Source of the DNA: an uncultured Pelagibacteraceae bacterium
Lineage (GTDB): Bacteria; Pseudomonadota; Alphaproteobacteria; Pelagibacterales; AG-422-B15
Assembly (NCBI GenBank): GCA_902604225.1
Contig: CACKXV010000004.1
Coordinates: forward strand, 1 to 60,134
Direction of reading: 5' to 3'
Length of the DNA: 60,134 nucleotides
This document shows, piece after piece, positions 51,072 to 60,134 of the stretch (position 1 is the stretch's first letter; every line of letters starts with the position of its first letter). Both the position numbers and the translations under genes were made by a program. The notes under the pieces are model-generated. The model was not told where the DNA came from, did not search any database, and saw nothing but the letters and a program-made list of their open reading frames with translations.

Positions 51072-52622
51072 ATGACTAAAAATAGTAACCACATAAAAAT
51101 ATTTGATACTACATTAAGAGATGGAGAGCAATCTCCAGGTGCTTCAATGAATATTGAGGAGAAGCTAAAAATTGCTGGGGCATTAGAGGAATTAAAAGTT
51201 GATATTATTGAAGCTGGATTTCCTGCTGCTTCTAAAGGTGATTTTGAAGCAGTTTCAGAAATATCAAAAAAAATCAAAGACTCATCAATATGTGCTTTGA
51301 GTAGAGCTTCTAAAAGCGATATTGAAACCGCAGCTAAAGCTCTTAAAGATGCAAATGCCCCTAGAATTCATACATTCATTTCAACAAGTGATTTACACAT
51401 GAAGCATAAATTGCAACTAAATGCTGAAGAAGTTTATAAAAAAGTAATTGATAGCGTCTCTTTTGCAAGAAACTTGTGTGACGATGTTGAATGGTCTTGT
51501 GAAGATGGAACGAGAACTAATCTGGACTTCATGTGCCGTACTGTTGAAGCTGCAATAAAGAACGGTGCCTCGACTATTAATATACCAGACACAGTAGGCT
51601 ATTCAATTCCAGATGAATTCACAAATATAATTACGCATCTTATTAATAATGTACCTAATATAGATAAAGTAACAATTTCGACACACTGTCATAATGACCT
51701 TGGCCTTGCTGTTGCTAATTCTTTGGCTGGCGTTAGAGCTGGAGCAAGACAAATTGAGTGTACTATTAATGGTCTTGGTGAAAGAGCTGGAAATGCTGCG
51801 ATGGAAGAAGTGGTTATGGCAATGCGAACTAGAAACGATATGATGCCCTACGAAACGAGCATTGTAACAGAAAAACTTACCAAGACTTCCAAGCTTGTGT
51901 CTGCTGTTACTGGATTTCCTGTTCAATTTAACAAAGCAATTGTTGGAAAAAATGCTTTTGCGCATGAGGCAGGAATTCATCAAGATGGGATGTTAAAAAA
52001 TAATAAAACTTATGAAATCATGACGCCTGAAAGTGTCGGTGTATCTGAGTCTAATCTTGTTATGGGTAAGCATTCTGGAAGACATGCATTCAAACAGAAG
52101 ATAATAGAACTTGGTTATAGTGTTAATGACAATGTGATAGAAGAAGCTTTTGAAAATTTTAAAAGCTTGGCTGATAAAAAAAAGAACATATATGATGAAG
52201 ATATTGTAGCCATTATCGATGATCAGGTAATTAGAATTAATGATTCAATAATCTTAAAAGACTTGCAAGTGATTGCAGGTACAAAAGGACCTCAACAAGC
52301 TGAAATAAATTTGATGATAGAAGATAAATTAAACAACATTACCTCTACTGGCGATGGACCAGTTGATGCAATATTTAATGGTTTAAGTAAATTAGTACCA
52401 CACAAAGCTAAATTACTCCTGTATCAGGTACATGCTGTTACTGAAGGAACAGATGCTCAAGCTGAGGTATCTGTCAGACTTTCAGAGGATGGAAAAACTG
52501 TTGTTGGTTTAGGATCTGATACGGATACATTAGTAGCTTCAGCAAAAGCTTATATCAATGCATTAAATAAATTAGTTGTTAAAAGAGAAAAATCTGCACC
52601 AGCTAAAATGTCAGGTATTTAA
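51072..52622 (+). CDS. leuA: 2-isopropylmalate synthase LeuA
   Basis: First enzyme of leucine synthesis (acetyl-CoA plus 2-oxoisovalerate). The 516-aa protein has TTLRDGEQSPGASM (about 13-26), the metal-binding HCHNDLGLAVANSLAG, GLGERAGNA, and GKHSGRHAFKQK leading into the C-terminal LeuA allosteric domain (from about 385) that binds leucine. It follows ilvBNC on the same strand behind its own leader. Confidence 0.96.
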   Translation: MTKNSNHIKIFDTTLRDGEQSPGASMNIEEKLKIAGALEELKVDIIEAGFPAASKGDFEAVSEISKKIKDSSICALSRASKSDIETAAKALKDANAPRIHTFISTSDLHMKHKLQLNAEEVYKKVIDSVSFARNLCDDVEWSCEDGTRTNLDFMCRTVEAAIKNGASTINIPDTVGYSIPDEFTNIITHLINNVPNIDKVTISTHCHNDLGLAVANSLAGVRAGARQIECTINGLGERAGNAAMEEVVMAMRTRNDMMPYETSIVTEKLTKTSKLVSAVTGFPVQFNKAIVGKNAFAHEAGIHQDGMLKNNKTYEIMTPESVGVSESNLVMGKHSGRHAFKQKIIELGYSVNDNVIEEAFENFKSLADKKKNIYDEDIVAIIDDQVIRINDSIILKDLQVIAGTKGPQQAEINLMIEDKLNNITSTGDGPVDAIFNGLSKLVPHKAKLLLYQVHAVTEGTDAQAEVSVRLSEDGKTVVGLGSDTDTLVASAKAYINALNKLVVKREKSAPAKMSGI

Positions 52623-52639
52623 TTAAGGAGAATAGATGA

Positions 52640-53680
<1,041 letters not shown>

Positions 53681-53698
53681 ATTAAAAAAGGTCTGAAA

Positions 53699-54541
53699 GT
53701 GAGGCTTTCAAGAAATTTAAGAGACCAAAAAATACTAAATCCAAGTAGCAGGGTTTTTATTTTTGCAATTATACTCTTCGCCTTCTCAGTTATTTTATTT
53801 ATTGGAAGGTTTGAATTAACACAAACGGCAAAGAACTTGAGATCACAAGTTACCAGTATCTCTTATTCTATTTCACATATTGTATCAATGCCGTCAAACG
53901 TAATAAATTCAGGAATACAATCTATTATAGATTTAAAAGAAATTTATCAGCAACTTGAAAATTATAGAAAAAATCAACTCTCTAACTCTTCTTCATTTCA
54001 AGATATTGTTTCTATGAAATTAAAAATAGCTCAATATGAAGAGTTATTAAATCTAACAGCTGACCTAGAATATGATTTTGTTACTTCGAGAATAGTGGCA
54101 GATTTTTCAGATAAAATTATAGGGACTATCCTGATAAAATCTAATGAAACTGAAAAACTATTTGTTGATATGCCAGCCACAGGCCCGACTGGCATTTTAG
54201 GTAGAGTATCATCAGTAGATAATAAGATTGCAAGAGTATTACTGCTTAATAATATTAATAGTAGGTTGCCAGTCAGTATTTCTGAGAACGCGTATCAAGG
54301 AATTATGATTGGGCAGGGTCAAAAAAACCCAATAGTTGAGTATGTTAGGGAATATAAAAACATAAACGTTGGAGATATAGTTTCAACTTCTGGAAAGGGA
54401 GGAATTTTTCCACCCTACTTAGTTGTAGGGCAAGTCTCAAGTATAGATGGTGAAAGGATTGAGGTTGAATTAATTGAAGACATTAGTCAACTAACACACA
54501 TAAGATTGTTAAACTATAAATTTAATCAGAATAATGAGTAA
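53699..54541 (+). CDS. mreC: Rod-shape protein MreC
   Basis: Bitopic scaffold of the elongasome. The 280-aa protein has one transmembrane helix (about 18-38), a coiled-coil segment (about 75-120) and two beta domains with RIVADFSDKIIGTILI, GPTGILGRVSSVDNKIARVLLL and DIVSTSGKGGIFPPYLVVGQV. The last of these is the MreC signature. The start is GTG, 18 nt after mreB. Confidence 0.93.
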   Translation: MRLSRNLRDQKILNPSSRVFIFAIILFAFSVILFIGRFELTQTAKNLRSQVTSISYSISHIVSMPSNVINSGIQSIIDLKEIYQQLENYRKNQLSNSSSFQDIVSMKLKIAQYEELLNLTADLEYDFVTSRIVADFSDKIIGTILIKSNETEKLFVDMPATGPTGILGRVSSVDNKIARVLLLNNINSRLPVSISENAYQGIMIGQGQKNPIVEYVREYKNINVGDIVSTSGKGGIFPPYLVVGQVSSIDGERIEVELIEDISQLTHIRLLNYKFNQNNE

Positions 54542-54549
54542 GAAATTTT

Positions 54550-55035
54550 ATGATTGATCTTAAAATAGGCAATTTATTAATTTATCTTATTCTATTTTTT
54601 ACTACATCATCAAATCTTGTATTCAGTTCGACTTATTTTGACCTTACATTGATTAGCTGCTTGATAATATATGTTTTAAAGTGGAATGAAGCGAATTGGT
54701 TCATCTGTATCATATTATTTATGTTAGGAATCTATAATGATATCTTAATCTCAACTCCTTTTGGCTATACAAGTTCTCTATTCCTTTTCTTTTATTTAAT
54801 AGATCGAGTAGGAAATTTCTTTAGTATGCCATCAAATACAAACATCAAATTTATTATATTTTCATTATTCGTACTAATATTGTTTTCCATAAATTACTTT
54901 ACGATTTATTTTATCTATAGCACATCAATGCCGTTCTTTGTAAATCTTGCATCTTATATGGCAGTAATATTATTATACTATCCATTAAATTTTATAATTG
55001 GATCAATTCAAAATAAATATGTCAGAGTCAAATAA
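54550..55035 (+). CDS. mreD: Rod-shape protein MreD
   Basis: A 161-aa integral membrane protein with about five helices and little conserved sequence; NDILISTPFGYTSSLFLFFY matches the usual MreD core. Placement between mreC and the PBP2 gene makes the assignment secure. Its 3' end overlaps the PBP2 start by 17 nt. Confidence 0.88.
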   Translation: MIDLKIGNLLIYLILFFTTSSNLVFSSTYFDLTLISCLIIYVLKWNEANWFICIILFMLGIYNDILISTPFGYTSSLFLFFYLIDRVGNFFSMPSNTNIKFIIFSLFVLILFSINYFTIYFIYSTSMPFFVNLASYMAVILLYYPLNFIIGSIQNKYVRVK

Positions 55036-56890
55036 ATTTATCTTTAAGAAATATGATGCAAATGCGTCAATTAACAGAAGAACAGCAATTATAACAATTG
55101 CAAAAGCCGGATTATTTTCAATACTAGGCGCAAGACTTGCTTACCTCCAGATTGTAGATAAAGATAAATACGAAATACTTTCAGATAATAATCGAATTAC
55201 TCATCGTTTAATAGAGCCTCAAAGGGGAATTATATATGACCTACAAGGTAAGCCTTTGGCAATTAACCGTCAACGATATGAAGTTGTAATTATTAGAGAA
55301 GAAACTTCAGACTATATAAAATCTATTGAAAATTTAAAAAATATATTACCTGATGTAAATATAGATACCGAGAAACTGTATTCAGAAATAAAAAAAACAA
55401 AAAAATTTATTCCAATAAAAGTGTTAGATGATTTATCTTGGGATCAATTTTCCCGACTTAACGCCAACATTCATAAAGTTGATGGACTATATCCTCAAAT
55501 TGGTTTTAAGAGATATTATACAAGTGGACAATCTCATTCTCATATTATTGGGTATACAGCTCCTCTCGATAAAAAAGAAAAAGACACTAATACATTAGCT
55601 GATTTAAGTTCAGCAAAATCAGGAAAACTAGGAATTGAAAAAGCCAAAGACGTCAGTTTAAGAGGTAAATTGGGCAATAAAAATGTTGAAGTTAATGCAA
55701 ACGGGAGAGAAATTCGAGAATTAGACAGATATGAAAGCATTCAAGGTAAAAATATTCAACTTACAATTGATTCAGACCTTCAAGACTATTGCTACAAAAG
55801 CTTGAATGATCAAAGTGGATGTGTGGCGGTTACTAATATTAAGACTGGAGAATTTTATGCATTAGTCTCATCACCATCATATGATCCCAACTTGTTTTCC
55901 AAGAGTATATCATCAGAAAAATGGAATTCTCTTACAGACAATATTTATAAACCTCTAATAAATAAATCAATTTCAAGTCAATACCCTCCCGGTTCGACAA
56001 TTAAACCATTTGTGGCACTTGCGGCATTAGAAAATGGTGTTAGTGAAAAAAGAGAAGTTTATTGTAACGGAAAACATGAAATTAAAGATACAAGTCTTGA
56101 GTCAGGCATTAAAACTTTTCACTGTTGGAAAGAGGAAGGTCACGGAAACGTCAACTTGAATGAGGCACTAAAAGTTTCGTGCGATGTATATTTTTATCAA
56201 ATATCTAGAGAAATTGGCATCAACAAAATTGCTGAAGTATGTAAAAGGTTTGGGTTTGGGCAAAATGTTTTTGATTCATTTTATGAGGAAAAAAAAGGAA
56301 TTGTTCCTTCAAAAGATTGGAAGTTAGAGTCTATTGGTACACCTTGGATGGTTGGAGAAACCCTCTCAGCAGGAATTGGACAAGGTTATTTTCTTACAAC
56401 CTGTGCACAATTAAGCCTTGCATTAGGTCAATTAATCAATGGAGGAGAGAAAATAATTCCTACAATTGTTATGGGTAAAAATAAGGATGTTCAGAAAAAT
56501 CAAAAAATATCTTTAAATCCCAAGCATCTAGCTATCATCAAAAAGGGTCTTGAGGATGCAACCAATACACAAGGTGGAACATCATTTAGATCACGTATTC
56601 CCGGTAATCTAAAAATGGCTGGTAAAACTGGCACTTCTCAAGTTAGAGTTATTAGCTCGCAAGAAAGAGAAGAGGGCTTAAAAAAGAACAATGAATTACC
56701 GTGGGAAAAACGTGATCATGGTTTATTTATTGGATATGGACCAATAAATAATCCTCAATATGCAGTATCAGTAATAATAGAACATGGAGGAAGTGGCTCT
56801 GGAGCCGCAGCACCAGTTGCTTCAAAAATATTCAAATATTTGTTTGATAATAACTTAAACTTAAAAAGTAAGAGCATTTCCAATGTTTAG
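55019..56890 (+). CDS. mrdA: Penicillin-binding protein 2, elongation transpeptidase
   Basis: Class B PBP working with RodA along the side wall. The ATG at 55019 gives 623 aa; a TTG 21 nt earlier is possible but has no better ribosome-binding site. It has an N-terminal transmembrane helix near 25-45, the RGIIYDLQGKPLA pedestal motif, and the catalytic motifs S326-T-I-K329, S387-C-D389 (the PBP2 form of SxN) and K536-T-G. All intact. Confidence 0.95.
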   Translation: MSESNKFIFKKYDANASINRRTAIITIAKAGLFSILGARLAYLQIVDKDKYEILSDNNRITHRLIEPQRGIIYDLQGKPLAINRQRYEVVIIREETSDYIKSIENLKNILPDVNIDTEKLYSEIKKTKKFIPIKVLDDLSWDQFSRLNANIHKVDGLYPQIGFKRYYTSGQSHSHIIGYTAPLDKKEKDTNTLADLSSAKSGKLGIEKAKDVSLRGKLGNKNVEVNANGREIRELDRYESIQGKNIQLTIDSDLQDYCYKSLNDQSGCVAVTNIKTGEFYALVSSPSYDPNLFSKSISSEKWNSLTDNIYKPLINKSISSQYPPGSTIKPFVALAALENGVSEKREVYCNGKHEIKDTSLESGIKTFHCWKEEGHGNVNLNEALKVSCDVYFYQISREIGINKIAEVCKRFGFGQNVFDSFYEEKKGIVPSKDWKLESIGTPWMVGETLSAGIGQGYFLTTCAQLSLALGQLINGGEKIIPTIVMGKNKDVQKNQKISLNPKHLAIIKKGLEDATNTQGGTSFRSRIPGNLKMAGKTGTSQVRVISSQEREEGLKKNNELPWEKRDHGLFIGYGPINNPQYAVSVIIEHGGSGSGAAAPVASKIFKYLFDNNLNLKSKSISNV

Positions 56891-58016
56891 CGAAAGTAAA
56901 GCTGAACTAACGATCTTTGATAAACTTAGATCTATAAATTATTTTTTACTATCTCTTATATGTACTATATTTTTCATTGGGACTCTTGCGTTATACAGTA
57001 TTTCTAATGGCAATTTCAGTGAATGGCCTATAAAGCATCTGCAAAGATTTATCCTCGGCCTAATTGTTTTTTTTATTGTAGCATTGTTAGATTTGAAAAT
57101 AATTTTTAGATTTGCATATCTGATCTTTATCGCCAGTATTGCCGCGTTAATAATTCTTCTAATAGTTGGAGATGAGATTAATGGTGCTAAACGATGGATA
57201 AGTTTTGCAGGATTCAGTTTACAACCATCAGAATTTGTAAAATATACTTTAATCTTGGCTCTAGCTAAATATTTTCATTCAATGGAGGATTATCACGAAA
57301 ATTTTATTTCTAAATTAATCATACCTAGTTTTATAGTAATTATACCAGTTGCATTTGTTGTAATTCAGCCTGATCTGGGAACAGCATTAGTGATCTTTTT
57401 AGGTGGTGTGAGTGTCATATGGATCTCAGGTCTTAATTATAAATATTTTATCTCTGGGATTTTAGGGTTCATGCTATCTTTACCAATCTTGTGGCAGTAT
57501 TTAAAGGAATATCAAAAAGACAGAGTCTTCACTTTTTTTAATCCAGAGAGGGATCCTCTTGGAAATGGTTATCATATCACTCAATCTAAGATTGCTTTAG
57601 GATCGGGAGGCATTTTTGGTAAAGGATATATGGAAGGCACTCAAAGCCATCTTAACTTTCTCCCTGAAATGCAAACAGACTTTATTTTCACAATGTTTGG
57701 AGAAGAATTTGGATTTATTGGATCTATAATTTTGATTTTACTTTACATGGCACTGATTGGTATCGCTATCAGAATGGCACTGACGTCAAAGAGTTTATTT
57801 AGTAAATTTTTATCTTTAGGAGTTTGTTCAGTATTTTTTATTTATGTTTTTGTTAATATTGGCATGGTGACAGGACTTTTACCTGTAGTTGGAGTACCTT
57901 TGCCGTTTATATCATATGGAGGAAGTTCTATGTTAGCTGTGATGTTTGGATTTGGGTTACTGACTAATTGTTATATTAATTATAATACAACTTTAACAAA
58001 GGGTAGCTTTATATAA
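56883..58016 (+). CDS. rodA: RodA, elongation SEDS glycosyltransferase
   Basis: Polymerises lipid II for cell elongation with PBP2. The 377-aa protein has about ten transmembrane helices, NGAKRWISFAGFSLQPSEF, the catalytic-loop IQPDLGTAL and the hallmark LLPVVGVPLPFISYGGSS. It starts 8 nt before the mrdA stop. The convergent amidinotransferase ends 3 nt after it. Confidence 0.95.
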   Translation: MFSESKAELTIFDKLRSINYFLLSLICTIFFIGTLALYSISNGNFSEWPIKHLQRFILGLIVFFIVALLDLKIIFRFAYLIFIASIAALIILLIVGDEINGAKRWISFAGFSLQPSEFVKYTLILALAKYFHSMEDYHENFISKLIIPSFIVIIPVAFVVIQPDLGTALVIFLGGVSVIWISGLNYKYFISGILGFMLSLPILWQYLKEYQKDRVFTFFNPERDPLGNGYHITQSKIALGSGGIFGKGYMEGTQSHLNFLPEMQTDFIFTMFGEEFGFIGSIILILLYMALIGIAIRMALTSKSLFSKFLSLGVCSVFFIYVFVNIGMVTGLLPVVGVPLPFISYGGSSMLAVMFGFGLLTNCYINYNTTLTKGSFI

Positions 58017-58019
58017 AAT

Positions 58020-59126
58020 TTACTGTTTTGGAAAGTAATCTTCCTTTTGACCTTCACGATATACATCTGTGGTTGCGCAGTGAAGTGCGCCACCGAACGG
58101 ATAAGCATCTCTAAAAGGAATAGGAATAACTTCAAAACCTAATTTACTAATTTGTTCACATTGGTAGACTTCACTCTCTTCTACACACACAGTTTTTGGA
58201 TCTATAACTAAAACATTCATGCTCAACCAAATGCTAGAATAGCATAAAGGAGGTGGTTCATTATGTGCGGGCTGAGCAGCATCAATAATTTGCCATTCGT
58301 TTTGTTCAAAAATTTTTCTTTGCTCGTCAGGTAATCGCCTTGTTGGGTTATTAATTATGAGACCTGGTTTTAAAGGAGTGAATGTTGCATCTATGTGAAT
58401 AGGATAGGGATCACCCGGAAAATTTAAGGTATGAATTCTATGTTCCTTGAAGTGCCTCTTGAGCCAATTGCTTCCTTTTAAATTAGTTGTAAACCCATGT
58501 TGTACAAATAAATCTTTTCCCATTCTTAAAATATCTGCGGCATCAAATAGTATTTCTTTTTCAGTTGTCACGAATTCCCTTTTTGCAACCATATCTAATC
58601 GTTCATCTAACGATATTTCATCATTTAAATAATTTTCTCGATAGCTACTATCTGTTAATCTTGGTTTGGGTGCAGTTTCCATTCTCATATCTGGATCTTC
58701 ATTGTAATATTTTTCTAATAATGGTCTGTAACAAAGATATTCAAACCATCTCGACCTATAGGACATTGTGGCTTCAAGCATTTCATTCCCAAGAGTAAGA
58801 ATAACATCTCGAGGAGGCATGCAGCCAAACATTGATCCATTTTCCCAGTCGGGTGTCGAAATTTTTTGATTAAAGTCAAGCGGAGTAGGTCGATCAACTT
58901 TTATTCCTCTTTTTTCTAAAATATTTGAAAAATTATCCAGTTGATAGTTAGCCTTATGTATAGATTCTTCACTTCGGGGGCCATGCATTCCCTTCATATC
59001 ACTATCCTCAGGTATCTTTGGATCAGTTGCAGGTTCGGCAGGTGGTATGCAACAGTTATCTGCTTTTCCAACTATTATGTGTTTGAGTGGATCCCACTCA
59101 TTCCAGGAATTTACAATTTTGACCAT
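58020..59126 (-). CDS. Glycine-amidinotransferase-like enzyme (AGAT/StrB family)
   Basis: A 368-aa member of the amidinotransferase family, which moves the amidino group of arginine to an amine acceptor. The catalytic positions are visible: the Asp in FDAADILRMGKDLF (D195/D198), H244 in PIHIDATF and C350 in GGALHCATTDVYR. NSWNEWDPLKHIIVG at the N-terminus is also typical. The closest known functions are glycine (AGAT) and scyllo-inosamine phosphate (StrB) amidination; the real acceptor is not readable. No other guanidino gene is near. It is monocistronic and divergent from the hydroxylase homologue. Confidence 0.85.
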   Translation of the reverse strand: MVKIVNSWNEWDPLKHIIVGKADNCCIPPAEPATDPKIPEDSDMKGMHGPRSEESIHKANYQLDNFSNILEKRGIKVDRPTPLDFNQKISTPDWENGSMFGCMPPRDVILTLGNEMLEATMSYRSRWFEYLCYRPLLEKYYNEDPDMRMETAPKPRLTDSSYRENYLNDEISLDERLDMVAKREFVTTEKEILFDAADILRMGKDLFVQHGFTTNLKGSNWLKRHFKEHRIHTLNFPGDPYPIHIDATFTPLKPGLIINNPTRRLPDEQRKIFEQNEWQIIDAAQPAHNEPPPLCYSSIWLSMNVLVIDPKTVCVEESEVYQCEQISKLGFEVIPIPFRDAYPFGGALHCATTDVYREGQKEDYFPKQ

Positions 59127-59221
59127 AGTTTTCTGACAGTAAATTTGAAAAAATATTGCCTTGAATTCAAGCTAAATTGAAAGTAAGAGTCAAGCAATTT
59201 TCATTAAACAAGGAGTTGATC

Positions 59222-60134
59222 TTGGTAAATAATAATGAGAGTTTTGACACTGTTATCGTTGGCTCAGGGCTATTAGGGCAGATTTGTGCACTGCTGTGTA
59301 GTAAATTTAATTTAAAAACATTATTAATTTCAAAAAACTCTATTAATGAAAACGCCTTAAAAGAGATCTCGTTTGATGAAGAAACAGCAAGATTGTTAGA
59401 CAGCATTGGAGTTTATTCCAAGATTAACGATTTAATCAATATGCCTAAATATACTGATTTAGTAACTACAGACTCTACTATTGTGCAACGTAGTCCTGTC
59501 ATTAAAGCAAAGAATAGCTTTCCTTCTTTAATGACATTTATCCCAGGCGATCTAGAAGAAGAAATGCTTAAAAGTTGCAGTGAAGATCCAAATATAAAGG
59601 TGTTAGATAATTTTATTATTTCTCATTTTGAGAGTGGTACAAATTCTTATTCTCTCAAAAATGCTAATAGTACAATCAAAGTTGAAGCACCTTTTTTGAT
59701 TTGCTCTGACGAAAGTGATGAATTTGTAAATAAAAAATTAAATATCAATTATGATGACCTTGGTTACGCAAGAGAGTGGCTTATAGTAGATATTTCTCTT
59801 AAAAATGGAGATGATCTAGAAAACGTTTTTAGACAGATATGCGATCCGATCAGACCAACCTCATATATTGCACTTTCTGAGATACGATACCGATTTCAAT
59901 TTCAGCTATTAACTGGAGAAAAAAAAGAGGATATGTGTTCAATAAGTAAAGTTCATGATTTAATCTCAAATTGGCTTGCTCCCCATCAGTACAACATTGA
60001 ATATTTAACAACTTTTGAGTTTAAGGGTAGGTGTGCATATAATTTTCAAACGGAAAATATTTTTCTAATTGGCAAGGCTGCATATCAGATTCCGCCATAT
60101 GCAGCACAAAGTTTAAATAGTGGAATAAGAGATT
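59222..60134 (+). CDS. MhpA-type aromatic hydroxylase homologue, FAD sites degraded (partial)
   Basis: The ORF starts at TTG 59222 (AGGAG 6 nt upstream) and runs off the window end (304 codons seen, no internal stop). It aligns by eye to MhpA/PheA-type FAD monooxygenases: VIVGSGLLGQICALL, REWLIVDISL, CDPIRPTSYI and PPYAAQSLNSGIRD. The FAD contacts are altered, however: S37 replaces the ribose-binding Glu, D163-E-S replaces the DG motif, and G284-K285 replaces the GD motif. It may bind flavin weakly or serve a non-oxygenase role. The frame and codon use look like a live gene. Confidence 0.7.
   Translation, partial: MVNNNESFDTVIVGSGLLGQICALLCSKFNLKTLLISKNSINENALKEISFDEETARLLDSIGVYSKINDLINMPKYTDLVTTDSTIVQRSPVIKAKNSFPSLMTFIPGDLEEEMLKSCSEDPNIKVLDNFIISHFESGTNSYSLKNANSTIKVEAPFLICSDESDEFVNKKLNINYDDLGYAREWLIVDISLKNGDDLENVFRQICDPIRPTSYIALSEIRYRFQFQLLTGEKKEDMCSISKVHDLISNWLAPHQYNIEYLTTFEFKGRCAYNFQTENIFLIGKAAYQIPPYAAQSLNSGIRD

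Noticed and set aside
59167-59406. A 79-codon minus-strand frame near the right end
   Set aside because: It is opposite the start of the MhpA-like gene, which has a good ribosome-binding site and family motifs.

Overview
The window is a continuous stretch of an AT-rich, gene-dense genome with very short intergenic gaps, many ATGA or TAATG stop/start overlaps and frequent GTG/TTG starts. A two-piece (permuted) tmRNA gene, the MlaA/MlaC pair, ThyX instead of ThyA, a DUF2805 protein, the RHH protein beside fumC and a cysteine-poor Mrp all point to an alphaproteobacterium. The composition and compactness resemble small-genome oceanic lineages (SAR11, HIMB59 and similar). I cannot assign the clade from sequence alone. 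I see no insertion sequence, prophage, CRISPR array, tRNA or rRNA.

Layout. 0-9.6 kb is an accessory block: an old-yellow-enzyme oxidoreductase, a secreted TPR protein with an apparent CTG start, an SRAP DNA-protein crosslink protein, an MFS carrier, a small membrane protein, a GST coupled to an unrecognised propeller-like protein, a serine beta-lactamase-like hydrolase, an ABM-like protein, a phosphoethanolamine-methyltransferase-like enzyme, DUF2805 and a rhodanese. 9.6-13.1 kb holds mlaA-mlaC (minus strand), a DMT permease, an AmpD-like amidase and RNase P RNA. 13.2-34.7 kb is the division and cell-wall (dcw) cluster: five MraZ operator repeats, mraZ, then ftsZ in an unusual early position, rsmH-ftsL-ftsI-murE-murF-mraY-murD-ftsW-murG-murC-murB-ddl-ftsQ-ftsA, then lpxC, bamD and ligA.

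34.7-40.7 kb is on the minus strand: aminopeptidase P, a UvrD/PcrA helicase, an RHH protein, fumarase C and the split tmRNA. 40.8-47.4 kb has thyX, mrp (minus), hflK-hflC-DUF2065-degP and miaA. 47.4-52.6 kb carries branched-chain amino acid synthesis (ilvB-ilvN-ilvC, then leuA behind a structured leader with a 12-codon uORF). 52.6-58.0 kb is the rod-shape operon mreB-mreC-mreD-mrdA-rodA. The window ends with a glycine-amidinotransferase-like gene (minus) and a truncated MhpA-type hydroxylase homologue.

How it fits together: most of the window builds the envelope. Mur enzymes make the UDP-MurNAc-pentapeptide (the MurE DNPR motif indicates meso-DAP), MraY/MurG make lipid II, FtsW-FtsI and RodA-PBP2 polymerise it at the septum and along the side wall under FtsZ/FtsA and MreB control, and LpxC, BamD and MlaA/MlaC serve the outer membrane. 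The most unusual points are: ftsZ moved next to mraZ together with an FtsA whose three actin-type nucleotide motifs have all decayed; a five-copy, exactly 10-bp-phased MraZ operator; a soluble PfPMT-like methyltransferase with the Tyr/His pair conserved; a short-tag split tmRNA; a candidate leuA leader; and an MhpA homologue whose FAD fingerprints are all degraded.
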